Source of the DNA: Micromonospora sp. NBC_01740
GTDB taxonomy: Bacteria; Actinomycetota; Actinomycetes; Mycobacteriales; Micromonosporaceae
NCBI RefSeq assembly: GCF_035920365.1
Contig: NZ_CP109150.1
Coordinates: 3,596,001 to 3,660,000 of the forward strand
Length of the DNA stretch: 64,000 nucleotides
Direction: 5' to 3'
Shown piece after piece: positions 17,197 through 25,111 of the stretch. Position 1 is the first letter of the stretch. The number at the start of each line of letters is the position of its first letter. The notes under the pieces are model-generated. The model searched no databases and was not told the DNA's origin. It saw nothing but the letters and a program-made list of their open reading frames with translations. The position numbers and the translations under genes are program-made.

Positions 17197-18435
17197 ATGA
17201 ACGACGCCGCGACCGTCGCGCCCGCCGCCCGGCCCGCGTCCCCGGCCAGCCGCCTGCCGTCGCTGACCGGGCTGCGCTGGGTCGCCGCCCTGCTCGTCTT
17301 CGGGTTCCACGTCGCGACGATGGGCATCATCGCCGAGCCCGGCCAGAAGGCCGTCGTGGACTGGGCCTTCGCACTCGGGCTGTCGGGCGTGCAGTTCTTC
17401 TTCATCCTCAGCGGCTTCGTGCTGGTCTGGTCGGCCCGACCCACCGACACCCGTCGGGCGTTCTGGCGGCGCCGGGTGGCCAAGATCTGGCCGAGCCACG
17501 TGGTGCTGTGGGTGGCGGCCCTGGCGGTCGCGGCCTGGTTCGCCGACCCCGTGGACCGGTTCGTCGCGGTGGAGAACCTGTTCCTCCTCCAGGCGTGGGA
17601 CCCGCGGCCGGGCCACTTCTACAGCATCAACACGGTCAGCTGGTCGCTGTCCTGCGAGTTCTTCTTCTACCTCTGCCTGCCGTTGGCGCTGCCGCTGATC
17701 CGCCGGGCCCGACCGTGGGCCCTGTGGGCCGTCGTGGTCGCGGTGCCGCTGCTCATCCTGGCGCTCTGGCCGGCCCAGGCGCTGGTGCCCGAGGAGAGCC
17801 GCTGGTGGTTCACCCAGATCTTCCCGCCGGTGCGGTCGCTGGAGTTCTGGATGGGCGTCGCCGCCGCCGAGCTGATGCGGCGTGGCCGGTGGCGCGGGCC
17901 GGGCCTGCCGCTGGCCAGCCTGCTCTTCGTGGCGACCTGGGTGGTCGCCGCGCAGTGGGTCCGCGCCGAACTGTGGGCGGCGCTGCTCTCGGTCGCGTAC
18001 ATCCTGGTCATCGCCGCGGCGGCGGACGCGGACGTGCGCGGGCGGCGCTCGCCGTGGCGGTCCCGGCCGATGATCTGGCTGGGCGAGGTCTCCTTCGCCT
18101 TCTATCTGGTGCACGTCCTCGTGATGATCACCGTCCTGCGGCTCACCGGCGACTGGGGCGTCGGCTTCACCGGCTGGTCGGGGCTGGCGGTGGTGCTCGG
18201 CTTCCTGCTGGTCAACCTGGCCCTGGCCGGCCTGTTGCACCGTCTCGTCGAGACGCCGATGATGCGGCTGCTCACCCCGCGCAGGCCGGTCCGGACGCCG
18301 CGGGACGGGGACGGCGCCGGGCAGGACCCCGGCGGCCCCGGGGCGACGCCGGGGGATCGGGGCAGCGCCGTGCCGCGCCCCCGGGCCGCCGGCCCGCAGG
18401 ACGACCACCGACCGACGTACGCCGACTCGCGCTGA
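17197..18435 (+). CDS. Acyltransferase-3 family membrane protein, 412 aa
   Basis: An integral-membrane O-acyltransferase of the OatA/NodX type that would transfer acetyl or other acyl groups to surface sugars or secondary metabolites. The core begins LPSLTGLRWVAALLVFGFHV, with the conserved His in transmembrane segment 1, followed by VQFFFILSGFVLVW and FWRRRVAKIWP. About ten membrane segments end near residue 355. A hydrophilic, proline/aspartate-rich cytoplasmic tail of about 55 residues follows. No extracellular SGNH domain is fused. It begins with ATG at 17197; transcription runs toward the riboswitch-controlled peptidase gene. Confidence 0.85.
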   Translation: MNDAATVAPAARPASPASRLPSLTGLRWVAALLVFGFHVATMGIIAEPGQKAVVDWAFALGLSGVQFFFILSGFVLVWSARPTDTRRAFWRRRVAKIWPSHVVLWVAALAVAAWFADPVDRFVAVENLFLLQAWDPRPGHFYSINTVSWSLSCEFFFYLCLPLALPLIRRARPWALWAVVVAVPLLILALWPAQALVPEESRWWFTQIFPPVRSLEFWMGVAAAELMRRGRWRGPGLPLASLLFVATWVVAAQWVRAELWAALLSVAYILVIAAAADADVRGRRSPWRSRPMIWLGEVSFAFYLVHVLVMITVLRLTGDWGVGFTGWSGLAVVLGFLLVNLALAGLLHRLVETPMMRLLTPRRPVRTPRDGDGAGQDPGGPGATPGDRGSAVPRPRAAGPQDDHRPTYADSR

Positions 18436-18747
18436 GCGCCCCGGCGACCGGAGTGTCCGCCGACGAAATCCCGGCCGTTTCGGTGACGCCGGTCACCACG
18501 TCGGCGAACCGGTCATCGGGCGCGGCCCGGTCGATTCCTGCCGGGGTTTCGGCGCCGATGTCCGCCACTTGTCCCGTTGTCGCCCGGAGGTGCGCGCAGA
18601 AACGGTCGTCCCATTGAGTCGCGTCAGTGGCGAAGTGCCCGCAAAAATTGTCTGCCGATCAAGGTTTAGGCAGGTGGGACGGGGTTGGCAGGGCGCGGAC
18701 CGGCCAGTAATGTCGGCGCGTCCGGTGCGGTACCCGATCGCCAGAGG
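18436..18747. other. Gene-free stretch upstream of the riboswitch
   Basis: About 310 bases between the acyltransferase stop and the riboswitch. It must hold the promoter of the riboswitch RNA: CCAGTAATGTCG around 18705-18716 is AT-rich for this genome and could be part of it, but no convincing -35/-10 pair was found. No open frame with an RBS is seen. Confidence 0.35.
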
Positions 18748-18885
18748 CGACGCCGCGCCGACCCGCCTAATCGTGAACGACGAACCGGGGACCCAGTGCT
18801 CGTTGGGGTGAATCCGTGGGCCGTGGGCCCGTGGTAGGGCGTTCTTCCCGCCCGAATCCGTCAGCTAACCCGGTCGGCGGTGTCG
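18748..18885 (+). ncRNA. Cyclic di-AMP riboswitch (ydaO/yuaA class)
   Basis: The class is recognisable from its conserved blocks in order: CTAATCGTGAACGACGAACC (18767-18786), GGGGTGAATCCG (18805-18816), GGTAGGGCG (18833-18841) and CCCGAATCCGTCAGCTAAC (18851-18869). A closing P1 stem forms between about 18748-18763 and 18872-18885. In Bacillus and Streptomyces this aptamer binds c-di-AMP and turns down genes for wall remodelling, osmolyte or potassium functions. Downstream are a short ORF, a strong hairpin at 19072-19103 and a secreted C39-like peptidase gene. Confidence 0.92.
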
Positions 18886-18902
18886 GAAGGAGTTCCATCG
18901 TC

Positions 18903-18989
18903 ATGCCACACCCGTACACCCCTCGGTTGTGCCGCCGTCTCCACGGCGCCGCGGTGACCGCGCTCGTCCGCCCGCAGGTCATGAGCTGA
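18903..18989 (+). CDS. Possible 28-aa leader peptide after the riboswitch
   Basis: A short frame starts with ATG at 18903, ten bases after GGAAGGAG at the 3' edge of the riboswitch, and ends at TGA 18987-18989. The peptide begins MPHPYTPRLCRRLHGAA; the L-x-RR-x-H pattern loosely resembles actinobacterial putative leader peptides. The same GGAAGGAG may simply be a riboswitch-proximal element, so translation is uncertain. If translated, it lies between the aptamer and the peptidase gene and could couple to the hairpin at 19072-19103. Confidence 0.3.
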   Translation: MPHPYTPRLCRRLHGAAVTALVRPQVMS

Positions 18990-19071
18990 CCCACCGGTCA
19001 CCGTCCGTCGCCCGGCGTCCCGGGCGCATCCCCTGAGTGGCCCACCACCCGCCCGGACGCCCGTCCGCGCG

Positions 19072-19103
19072 GTCGGTCCGCCCTGCCCTCGGCGCGGACC
19101 GAC
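19072..19103 (+). promoter_or_regulatory. Possible expression-platform hairpin
   Basis: A perfect 10-bp stem, GTCGGTCCGC with GCGGACCGAC, around a 12-base loop lies 31 bases upstream of the C39-like peptidase GTG and about 190 bases after the riboswitch aptamer. It could terminate transcription or affect initiation of translation. No U-tract follows. Confidence 0.4.
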
Positions 19104-19134
19104 GGCCGCTCACCCCGAGCCCGTGGAGGAAACC

Positions 19135-19968
19135 GTGAAGCACCACCTCAAGCGACAGCTGCGTCGCCTCACGTCCGAGCGTCCGTACCAACTGGCCGCC
19201 GCGTCCGCCGCGGCGCTCGTGCTGGCGTCAGGCACGGGCGCGCTGCTGGCCGGAACCGACGAGGCCCCCGCCGCCGCGCAGGCCCCGGTGGCCGCGACCG
19301 AACTGCGGGACGACGCGTCGGCCTCGCGCAGCCAGGCCCGGGTCGCGCCCGCCCCGTCCAGCGCCGCCCCGGCCGCGTCCAGCGCCGCCCCGTCGGCCAG
19401 CGCGTCCAGCGCCGCCCCGGACCCGGACCTGACCCGCAAGCCGGAGCCGCCGAAGCCTCCGGCCGCCAAGAGCCTGGACTACGACTACCAGGCCCAGACC
19501 ACCTTCTACAACTGTGGTCCGGCGGCCGTCCGGCACGCCCTCAGCGCCGCCGGCATCGCGCGCAGCCAGGACGCCCTCGGTGCCCAGCTGGGCACCGACC
19601 AGATGGGCACCGACTCGGCCCAGGACACCACCCGCGTGCTGAACGCGGTGGTGAAGGGCGACCCGTACCGGACCCGGATGATCCCCGGTGGCGCCGCCAC
19701 CCCGGCCCAGATGGACCGGCTCCAGGCCGACGTCGTCGCGGCCATCACCGACGGGCGGGGCGTCGTGGTCAACGTCGCCGGCAGCGCCACGGACACCGAC
19801 GGCGGCTGGCACTCCTTCCCCGGCGGCCACTACATCGCGGTGGTCGGCTACCAGGACGAGGGGCGGCTGGTGAAGATCGCCGACTCGGCGAACCCGGCGA
19901 CCGCGTCGTACTGGATCAGCACCATCGCCCTGGCGAACTGGGCCGCCACCCGCGGCTACTCCGCCTGA
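19135..19968 (+). CDS. Secreted C39-like cysteine peptidase, 277 aa
   Basis: An exported protein with a C-terminal papain-like C39 fold (peptidase_C39_2 type). A basic start plus hydrophobic segment (residues 19-40) is a signal peptide or anchor. Residues 45-112 are a disordered Ala/Ser/Pro linker. The catalytic domain shows Cys127 in YNCGPAAVRHAL, His232 in GGHYIAVVGY and Asp250 in KIADSANP. The family cleaves peptides, possibly wall cross-links. The start is the GTG at 19135, with GGAGGA five bases upstream; the GTG at 19123 overlaps the RBS. Its 5' region carries a c-di-AMP riboswitch, which supports a cell-envelope role. Confidence 0.88.
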   Translation: MKHHLKRQLRRLTSERPYQLAAASAAALVLASGTGALLAGTDEAPAAAQAPVAATELRDDASASRSQARVAPAPSSAAPAASSAAPSASASSAAPDPDLTRKPEPPKPPAAKSLDYDYQAQTTFYNCGPAAVRHALSAAGIARSQDALGAQLGTDQMGTDSAQDTTRVLNAVVKGDPYRTRMIPGGAATPAQMDRLQADVVAAITDGRGVVVNVAGSATDTDGGWHSFPGGHYIAVVGYQDEGRLVKIADSANPATASYWISTIALANWAATRGYSA

Positions 19969-19977
19969 GCGACGCCG

Positions 19978-20015
19978 TCGGGCGTCGGCTCCCCACCCGG
20001 GGGGTCGGCGCCCGA
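19978..20015 (+). terminator. Hairpin terminator after the C39-like peptidase
   Basis: A stem of TCGGGCG with CGCCCGA, extended internally by imperfect pairing (CTCCCC with GGGGGG), begins nine bases after the peptidase stop codon. Confidence 0.55.
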
Positions 20016-20073
20016 TGTCGTGTCCGGGTCACGGCCCTCGCCCGCGGCGTCCGACGGGTGGCACACTGCGCCC

Positions 20074-20817
20074 ATGGTCGATGAGTCGGGTGAGCGGGAC
20101 GGCCGGCGGGTGCTTCTGCTGCTGCACGGCATGGGCGCGACCGGCGACGTGTGGCTGCCCTGGGCGCCGCTGCTGGAGCGTCGGTGGGCGGGGCGGTGGC
20201 TGGCGCCCGACCTCGCCGGCCACGGCTGGTCGCCGCCGTTGCCGGAGTACTCCTTCCCGGGGCTGGCCGCGCGGATCGGCGCGGGGCTCGCGGCGGGGGA
20301 CCGGCTCGTCGTGCTGGGGCACTCCCTCGGCGGGGTGGTCGGGCTGGCGCTGGCCGCCCGGGGCGCCGGGCTGCCCGTCGACGCCGTCGTCGGGCTCGGC
20401 ATCAAGGCCGTCTGGTCGCCGGCGGAGCTGGCCAAGGCGGGTGAGCTGGCGGCCCGGCCGGTGACCTGGTTCGCCAGCCGGGACGAGGCGGCCCGCCGCT
20501 ACCTGCGGGTGGCCGGCCTGACCGGGCTCTTCGCCCCGGAGCACCCCGTCGTGGAGGCGGGGCTGCGGCAGGTCGACGGCCGCTGGCGGCTGGCGATGGA
20601 CCCGGCCGCGTTCGGCGTGGGCGCGCCGGACCTGCCCGCCCTGCTGGCGGCGACCGACGTGCCCGTGCTGCTGGCCCGCGGCGAGCACGACCCCATGGTC
20701 ACCGACGCCCAGCTCACGGAGCTGGGGGTGCCGGTCGCCACCCTGCCCGGCCTCGGGCACAACGCCCACGTCGAGGCCCCCGAAGCGGTCCTGGACCTCG
20801 TCGAGCCGTACCGCTGA
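20074..20817 (+). CDS. Alpha/beta hydrolase, 247 aa
   Basis: A soluble alpha/beta-hydrolase-fold enzyme. HGMGATGDVW (residues 18-27) forms the oxyanion region. GHSLGG carries the nucleophile Ser84, GEHDPMV the acid and GHNAHVEAP the catalytic His232. The length suits esterases, C-C hydrolases or haloperoxidase-like proteins; the substrate is unknown. I chose the ATG at 20074 because translation upstream runs into the intergenic hairpin, although the RBS here is weak. It is convergent with the leftward glycerophosphotransferase gene, whose end is 67 bases away. Confidence 0.82.
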   Translation: MVDESGERDGRRVLLLLHGMGATGDVWLPWAPLLERRWAGRWLAPDLAGHGWSPPLPEYSFPGLAARIGAGLAAGDRLVVLGHSLGGVVGLALAARGAGLPVDAVVGLGIKAVWSPAELAKAGELAARPVTWFASRDEAARRYLRVAGLTGLFAPEHPVVEAGLRQVDGRWRLAMDPAAFGVGAPDLPALLAATDVPVLLARGEHDPMVTDAQLTELGVPVATLPGLGHNAHVEAPEAVLDLVEPYR

Positions 20818-20884
20818 CGGTGCCCCGCGAACGGCCCGACCCGGAGATCCGCCGTCGCGACCGGTGTGCCTCCCGAACGGTGCG

Positions 20885-22612
20885 TCAGGTGGCGGGGGAG
20901 AGGGTCGCCTCGTCCGGGTCGAGCGGCAGGCCGGTCGCGCCGCCCGTGCGCGGGGCGGGCGTCTTCCAGCCCTCGTCGAGCTGGCGCCGTGCGGCCTCCA
21001 GGAACGCCTCGGCGTACGACTCGGCGGGGAAGTCGCCCAGGTAGCGGCTCCGGGTGACCCACCGCGCCGAGGCCAGCGGATCGGTGTCCAGCAGCGCGGT
21101 CAGCACCTCGTCCACGTTCGCCATGTCGCGCCGCAGCACGTAGCCCGACCCGGCGAGCGGGAACTGCTCGGGGAACCGGTCGCCGGAGTCCACCATGTCG
21201 GTCACCGCGTACGGCTTGCCGGAGTAGAGGTAGTCGGAGATCACCCCGGACACGTCGGAGACCAGCGCGTCCGAGCGGTTCACGCACTCGGTCAGGGTCA
21301 GCTCCCGGCTGGCGGCGGCCCCGAAGACGTGCTGCCGGCCGCTGCGGGCCCGGTCCGCGGCCAGCAGTTCGGTGAGCCGGCCCAGCTGCCGGGCGGAGGC
21401 CGGGTTCTGCGAGGTGTACGGGTGGGCCCGCAGGATCACCGTCGCGCCCCGGTCGAGCAGCCGGCGCAGCAGCGTCTCGGCCACCGGCAGGGAGCAGTAG
21501 TTCGCGTCCGCGTTGTGCCCCGTCCAGGTCGGCGTGTAGAGCACGGTCGGGTTGGCCCGCCCGTGCGCCGGCTCCGGGCGTACCTCGATCGACTCGACCT
21601 GCGGGCGGCCGACGACGACGAACTTCTCCGCCGGGATGTCCACCCCGGCGCGGGCGTACCGGTCGATGGCGGCCTGGCCGGCGACGAAGATCCGGTCGAA
21701 GATCGCCGAGACCGGGTTGGCGCTGGGGGCCTTGTCGCTGTCGCCGTGGTGCAGCTGGACGTGGGTCAGCTGGGTGTAGCGGATGCAGTGGCTGTTCTTC
21801 GCGCCGTGGTTGACGTAGAACGCCACCCGCAGACTCGGCACCAGCGCCTCGTCCATGGCCCTGGTGGTGGGGCAGTAGACCACGGGCGCGCTGGTGGCCG
21901 CGGCGACCAGGGGCAGGAACTCCGGCTCGCGCACCATCACCAGGAACGGCCGGCCGATCCGCTCCAGGTACGGCAGCCACATGGTGACCTGGTACTCCGA
22001 GCCGGGCGGCGCGGAGAAGTGGAGCAGGAACTCGGGCTGGTGCCGGCGCAGCGCGCGGGACACCGCCGAGCCGCCGGCCCCCGGCCGGAACTTGCGCCGG
22101 GCGAGGTCCAGCCCGACCGCCGCGGCACCGGCGGCGACCAGGGCGACGGTCGTCAGCGCGACACCGGCGGGCAGGCCCGCGACGGCCGCCAGCGCCAGCA
22201 GGGCGAGCAGCACCGCCAGCGCGTCGCCGAGGCGGGCGGCGACCAGCGGCGTCCACGAGCGCACCGGCAGGTTCGCGGCGCGCACCTCCAGGCCGCCGGC
22301 GTCGCGGAGCGGGTTGACCAGCAGCACCAGCCCCAGCAGGGCCAGCGCGGTCACGGCCAGCGCGGGGTCGAACCCGGCGTCGAGGCGGCGGGCGTAGCCG
22401 ACCAGGATCGCCGCCGCGACCAGCGTGGTCTCGGCGGCGTTGTCGGCGCCCGGGCGCACCCGCCGCTCCCAGGTGGTCGCCGCGAGGGCGGCCACCGCCA
22501 GCCCCAGCCCCCAGCCGGTCGCGCCGGTCAGCGCGACGACGAGGAACGCCAGCACCGCCAGGCCGGTGGCCAGCGCGCGGGCGAGCAGCTTCCGAACCAG
22601 GTCACCACGCAT
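20885..22612 (-). CDS. TagF-like CDP-glycerol:polyol glycerophosphotransferase, 575 aa
   Basis: A membrane-anchored teichoic-acid polymerase or primase of the CDP-glycerol glycerophosphotransferase family. Residues 1-165 hold four to five hydrophobic segments. The GT-B-like catalytic part follows from about 185, with the paired-His region HHGDSDKAPSANP, FVVVGRPQVESI, VLYTPTWTGHNAD and LRAHPYTSQNP. The late SDVSGVISDYLYSGKPY is typical of the family. It transfers glycerol-phosphate (or ribitol-phosphate) units to a growing wall polymer. It is last in a leftward operon after the ABC exporter and the cytidylyltransferase-SDR fusion. A divergent paralogue lies at 42985-44736. Confidence 0.88.
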   Translation of the reverse strand: MRGDLVRKLLARALATGLAVLAFLVVALTGATGWGLGLAVAALAATTWERRVRPGADNAAETTLVAAAILVGYARRLDAGFDPALAVTALALLGLVLLVNPLRDAGGLEVRAANLPVRSWTPLVAARLGDALAVLLALLALAAVAGLPAGVALTTVALVAAGAAAVGLDLARRKFRPGAGGSAVSRALRRHQPEFLLHFSAPPGSEYQVTMWLPYLERIGRPFLVMVREPEFLPLVAAATSAPVVYCPTTRAMDEALVPSLRVAFYVNHGAKNSHCIRYTQLTHVQLHHGDSDKAPSANPVSAIFDRIFVAGQAAIDRYARAGVDIPAEKFVVVGRPQVESIEVRPEPAHGRANPTVLYTPTWTGHNADANYCSLPVAETLLRRLLDRGATVILRAHPYTSQNPASARQLGRLTELLAADRARSGRQHVFGAAASRELTLTECVNRSDALVSDVSGVISDYLYSGKPYAVTDMVDSGDRFPEQFPLAGSGYVLRRDMANVDEVLTALLDTDPLASARWVTRSRYLGDFPAESYAEAFLEAARRQLDEGWKTPAPRTGGATGLPLDPDEATLSPAT

Positions 22613-22648
22613 GTCGGCTCCGTTTCCCGCCGTGGCCCGAAATCCGCG

Positions 22649-24151
22649 TCAGCCGGCGTCGGCCGGGCTGGCGTCCCGCTCGGCCCGCGCCGGCCCCGGC
22701 TGGGCCGGCACCTCGCCGGGCGCGCGACGCACGTCGATGACCTGGCCGGTCAGGTCCGAGATCAGCACGTCCAGCGACGCCTGGGCCACGGTCTCGGCGG
22801 CGAGCAGGGTGTGCTCCGGCTCCTCGCCGAACGCCTTGGTGCGCATCGGCGTCGCGGTCCGCTCGGGGTTGACGCAGTTGACCCGTACGCCGAACTCCGC
22901 CCACTCGTCGGAGAGCGCCTGGGTGAGGTTGACCAGGGCCGCCTTGGTGGAGGAGTAGAGCGCGTAGTCGGCGCGGCCCCGGGTGTAGGAGCTGGAGGTG
23001 TAGAGCAGCAGCTGGCCCTTGGTCTGCTGGAGGTAGGGCAGCGACTGACGGGCCACGATGACCGGCCCCACGAAGTTGACCTGGAGCACCCGGTCCATGG
23101 TCTCCTGGTCCATCTCGGACAGGGGACCCTTCTCCAGGATGCCGGCGGTGACCACCACGTGGTCGATCCGGCCGGTGGCCTCGAAGGCGGTCTTCAGCGC
23201 CGCCTCGACGTCCTCGGCGCGCTCGACGTGGGTGCCGGTGCTGGAGCGGCTGAACGGGAAGACCTGCGCGCCGTAGCGGCGGGCCAGCACGGCGAGGTCG
23301 TGGCCGATGCCGTAGCTGCCGCCGAAGATGACGATGGTCCGGCCGGTCAGCTCCTCGGTGTAGCTGCGCTCGTCGGTCACCCGGGGTGCCTGCGCGGCGG
23401 CGAGCTGGAACAGCTTGTCCGCCAGGTGCACGTCGACCGGGTGGGTGACTTTGATGTTCTCGTCGGAGCCGTCGATGACCTTGATCGGCGTGCCGGGCAG
23501 GTAGCGCAGCACCACCCCGCAGTCGTCGGTGGCGGCGAAGTGCGGGTCGTCCTCGGCGAGCCGGTAGGCCGCGCGGATGGTGCCCGAGCGGAACGCCTGC
23601 GGGGTCTGGCCCCGGCGCAGCGAGGAGCGCACGGGGATGTCGGTGATGCAGTCGTCCTCGTCGACCTGGACGATCGTGTCGGCCGACGGGATGGCCACGT
23701 CGACCGCCGAGTACGTCCAGAGCGCGTTCACGCACTCCCGCACGATCCGGCCGCTGACCAGGGGCCGCACCGCGTCGTGGAAGAGGATGTTGCAGTCGCC
23801 CTCGCCGACGGCGTCGAGCGCGATGCGGGTGGTGGCGTTGCGGGTGTCGCCGCCCTCGATCACCTTGGTGACCTTGCGGAAGCCGGCCTTGTCGACGATC
23901 TGCTGCGCGTCGGCGACGTGGCCGGTGGCCATCAGCACGACGATCTCGTCGATCTCGGGCGCCGCCTCGAAGACCGCCAGGGTGTGCTCGATGATCGGCT
24001 TACCGGCGATCTTCAGCAGCTGCTTCGGGATGCCGAGGCCCAGCCGGGTCCCGGTGCCGCCGGCCAGCACCACCGCCACCGTCCGCGAGGGCCGCCATGG
24101 CGCCGGGTCCTCCGGTGCGGCGTCCGGGCCGGTGGTGTGGTCCTGCGTCAT
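22649..24151 (-). CDS. Bifunctional cytidylyltransferase / SDR oxidoreductase, 500 aa
   Basis: A fusion of a TarI/IspD-type sugar-alcohol-phosphate cytidylyltransferase (residues about 22-250: VVLAGGTGTRLGLGIPKQL, with HDAVRP and a DxxxP region) and a short-chain dehydrogenase (about 265-480: FGGSYGIGHDLA, and the YxxxK site in YALYSSTKAA). Together the two activities would reduce a pentulose phosphate (ribulose-5-phosphate) and activate the product as CDP-ribitol, as in Haemophilus Bcs1/Acs1. This is the precursor expected for a ribitol-phosphate teichoic acid, fitting the adjacent polymerase and exporter. The 36-base gap to the downstream polymerase supports one operon. Confidence 0.9.
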   Translation of the reverse strand: MTQDHTTGPDAAPEDPAPWRPSRTVAVVLAGGTGTRLGLGIPKQLLKIAGKPIIEHTLAVFEAAPEIDEIVVLMATGHVADAQQIVDKAGFRKVTKVIEGGDTRNATTRIALDAVGEGDCNILFHDAVRPLVSGRIVRECVNALWTYSAVDVAIPSADTIVQVDEDDCITDIPVRSSLRRGQTPQAFRSGTIRAAYRLAEDDPHFAATDDCGVVLRYLPGTPIKVIDGSDENIKVTHPVDVHLADKLFQLAAAQAPRVTDERSYTEELTGRTIVIFGGSYGIGHDLAVLARRYGAQVFPFSRSSTGTHVERAEDVEAALKTAFEATGRIDHVVVTAGILEKGPLSEMDQETMDRVLQVNFVGPVIVARQSLPYLQQTKGQLLLYTSSSYTRGRADYALYSSTKAALVNLTQALSDEWAEFGVRVNCVNPERTATPMRTKAFGEEPEHTLLAAETVAQASLDVLISDLTGQVIDVRRAPGEVPAQPGPARAERDASPADAG

Positions 24152-24295
24152 TGCCGAAGCCTCACTCTCAGGGTGCGTGAACAGAAGGTTCCGCCCGCGC
24201 GGCGACCGGATGAACCTTAACGCGCGGACCGCGCCGCCCCCACGGGGCGACGCGGTCGGCCGGCACCGGGCGGATGCCGTACGTGCGCCGGGGCG

Positions 24296-25111
24296 CTACT
24301 TGCCGCTGAACGCCTCGTACTCCCGGACGACCTCGTCGGTCGGGCCGTCCATGCGCAGGACGCCCGATTCCAGCCAGATCGTCCGTTCGCAGGTGTCCCG
24401 GATCGAGGAGAGCTGGTGGCTGACGAGGAACACCGTGCCGGCGCCCTCCCGCAGCTCCCGCACCCGCCGCTCGCTGCGCTTGCGGAAGATCTTGTCGCCG
24501 GTGGCGAGGGCCTCGTCGATGAGCAGCACGTCGTGCTTCTTGGCCGCGGCGATGGAGAAGCGCAGCCGGGCCCCCATGCCGGAGGAGTAGGTGCGCATCG
24601 GCAGCGAGGCGAAGTCGCCCCGCTGGTTGATGCCGGAGAAGTCGATGATCTCCGGGGTCTGCCGCTGCACCTCCTCGGGCGACATGCCCATGGCCAGGCA
24701 ACCCAGCACGACGTTGCGCTCGCCGGAGAGGTCGTTGAGCAGGGCCGCGTTGACCCCGAGCAACGACGGCTGCCCCTGCGTGTAGACCGCGCCGCGGTTG
24801 ACCGGCAGCAGGCCGGCGATGGCGCGCAGCATGGTCGACTTGCCGGAGCCGTTGCTGCCGATCAGCCCGACCGCCTCGCCCCGGTACGCGGTGAAGCTGA
24901 CCCCCTTGACCGCGTGCACCTCCTGGATGTTCGGCGCCGAGGTGCGGCTCATGATCCGCTTGAGCGCGCCGACCGGGCCGCCGCCCCCACCGGCGCCCTT
25001 GTGGATCCGGTAGATGACGTGGGCGTCGTCCACCACCACGGTGGGGATGCGCTCCTGCACCTTGGGCAGCGTCACCGTCACGTCGTTGGACGACTCGAAG
25101 TGATCAACCAC
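24296..25111 (-). CDS. ABC transporter ATPase for polysaccharide/teichoic acid export (TagH-like), 271 aa
   Basis: Drives export of a lipid-linked wall polymer. An N-terminal extension of about 85 residues includes a polyglycine stretch and IMSRTSAPNIQEVHAVKGVS, typical of the TagH/KpsT/Wzt branch. Then come Walker A GSNGSGKS, signature YSSGMGARLRF, Walker B VLLIDEALATGD and switch His in LVSHQLSS. It lacks the extra C-terminal carbohydrate-binding domain of Wzt. It begins at a GTG (25109-25111) that overlaps the end of the permease gene by 8 bases, so the two are translationally coupled. Confidence 0.92.
   Translation of the reverse strand: MVDHFESSNDVTVTLPKVQERIPTVVVDDAHVIYRIHKGAGGGGGPVGALKRIMSRTSAPNIQEVHAVKGVSFTAYRGEAVGLIGSNGSGKSTMLRAIAGLLPVNRGAVYTQGQPSLLGVNAALLNDLSGERNVVLGCLAMGMSPEEVQRQTPEIIDFSGINQRGDFASLPMRTYSSGMGARLRFSIAAAKKHDVLLIDEALATGDKIFRKRSERRVRELREGAGTVFLVSHQLSSIRDTCERTIWLESGVLRMDGPTDEVVREYEAFSGK

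Noticed and set aside
20864..24220. A 1118-codon open frame on the plus strand
   Set aside because: Antisense to the teichoic-acid polymerase and the cytidylyltransferase-SDR fusion, both with clear catalytic motifs. Its composition (His, Gly, Val, Arg) is that of a shadow frame.
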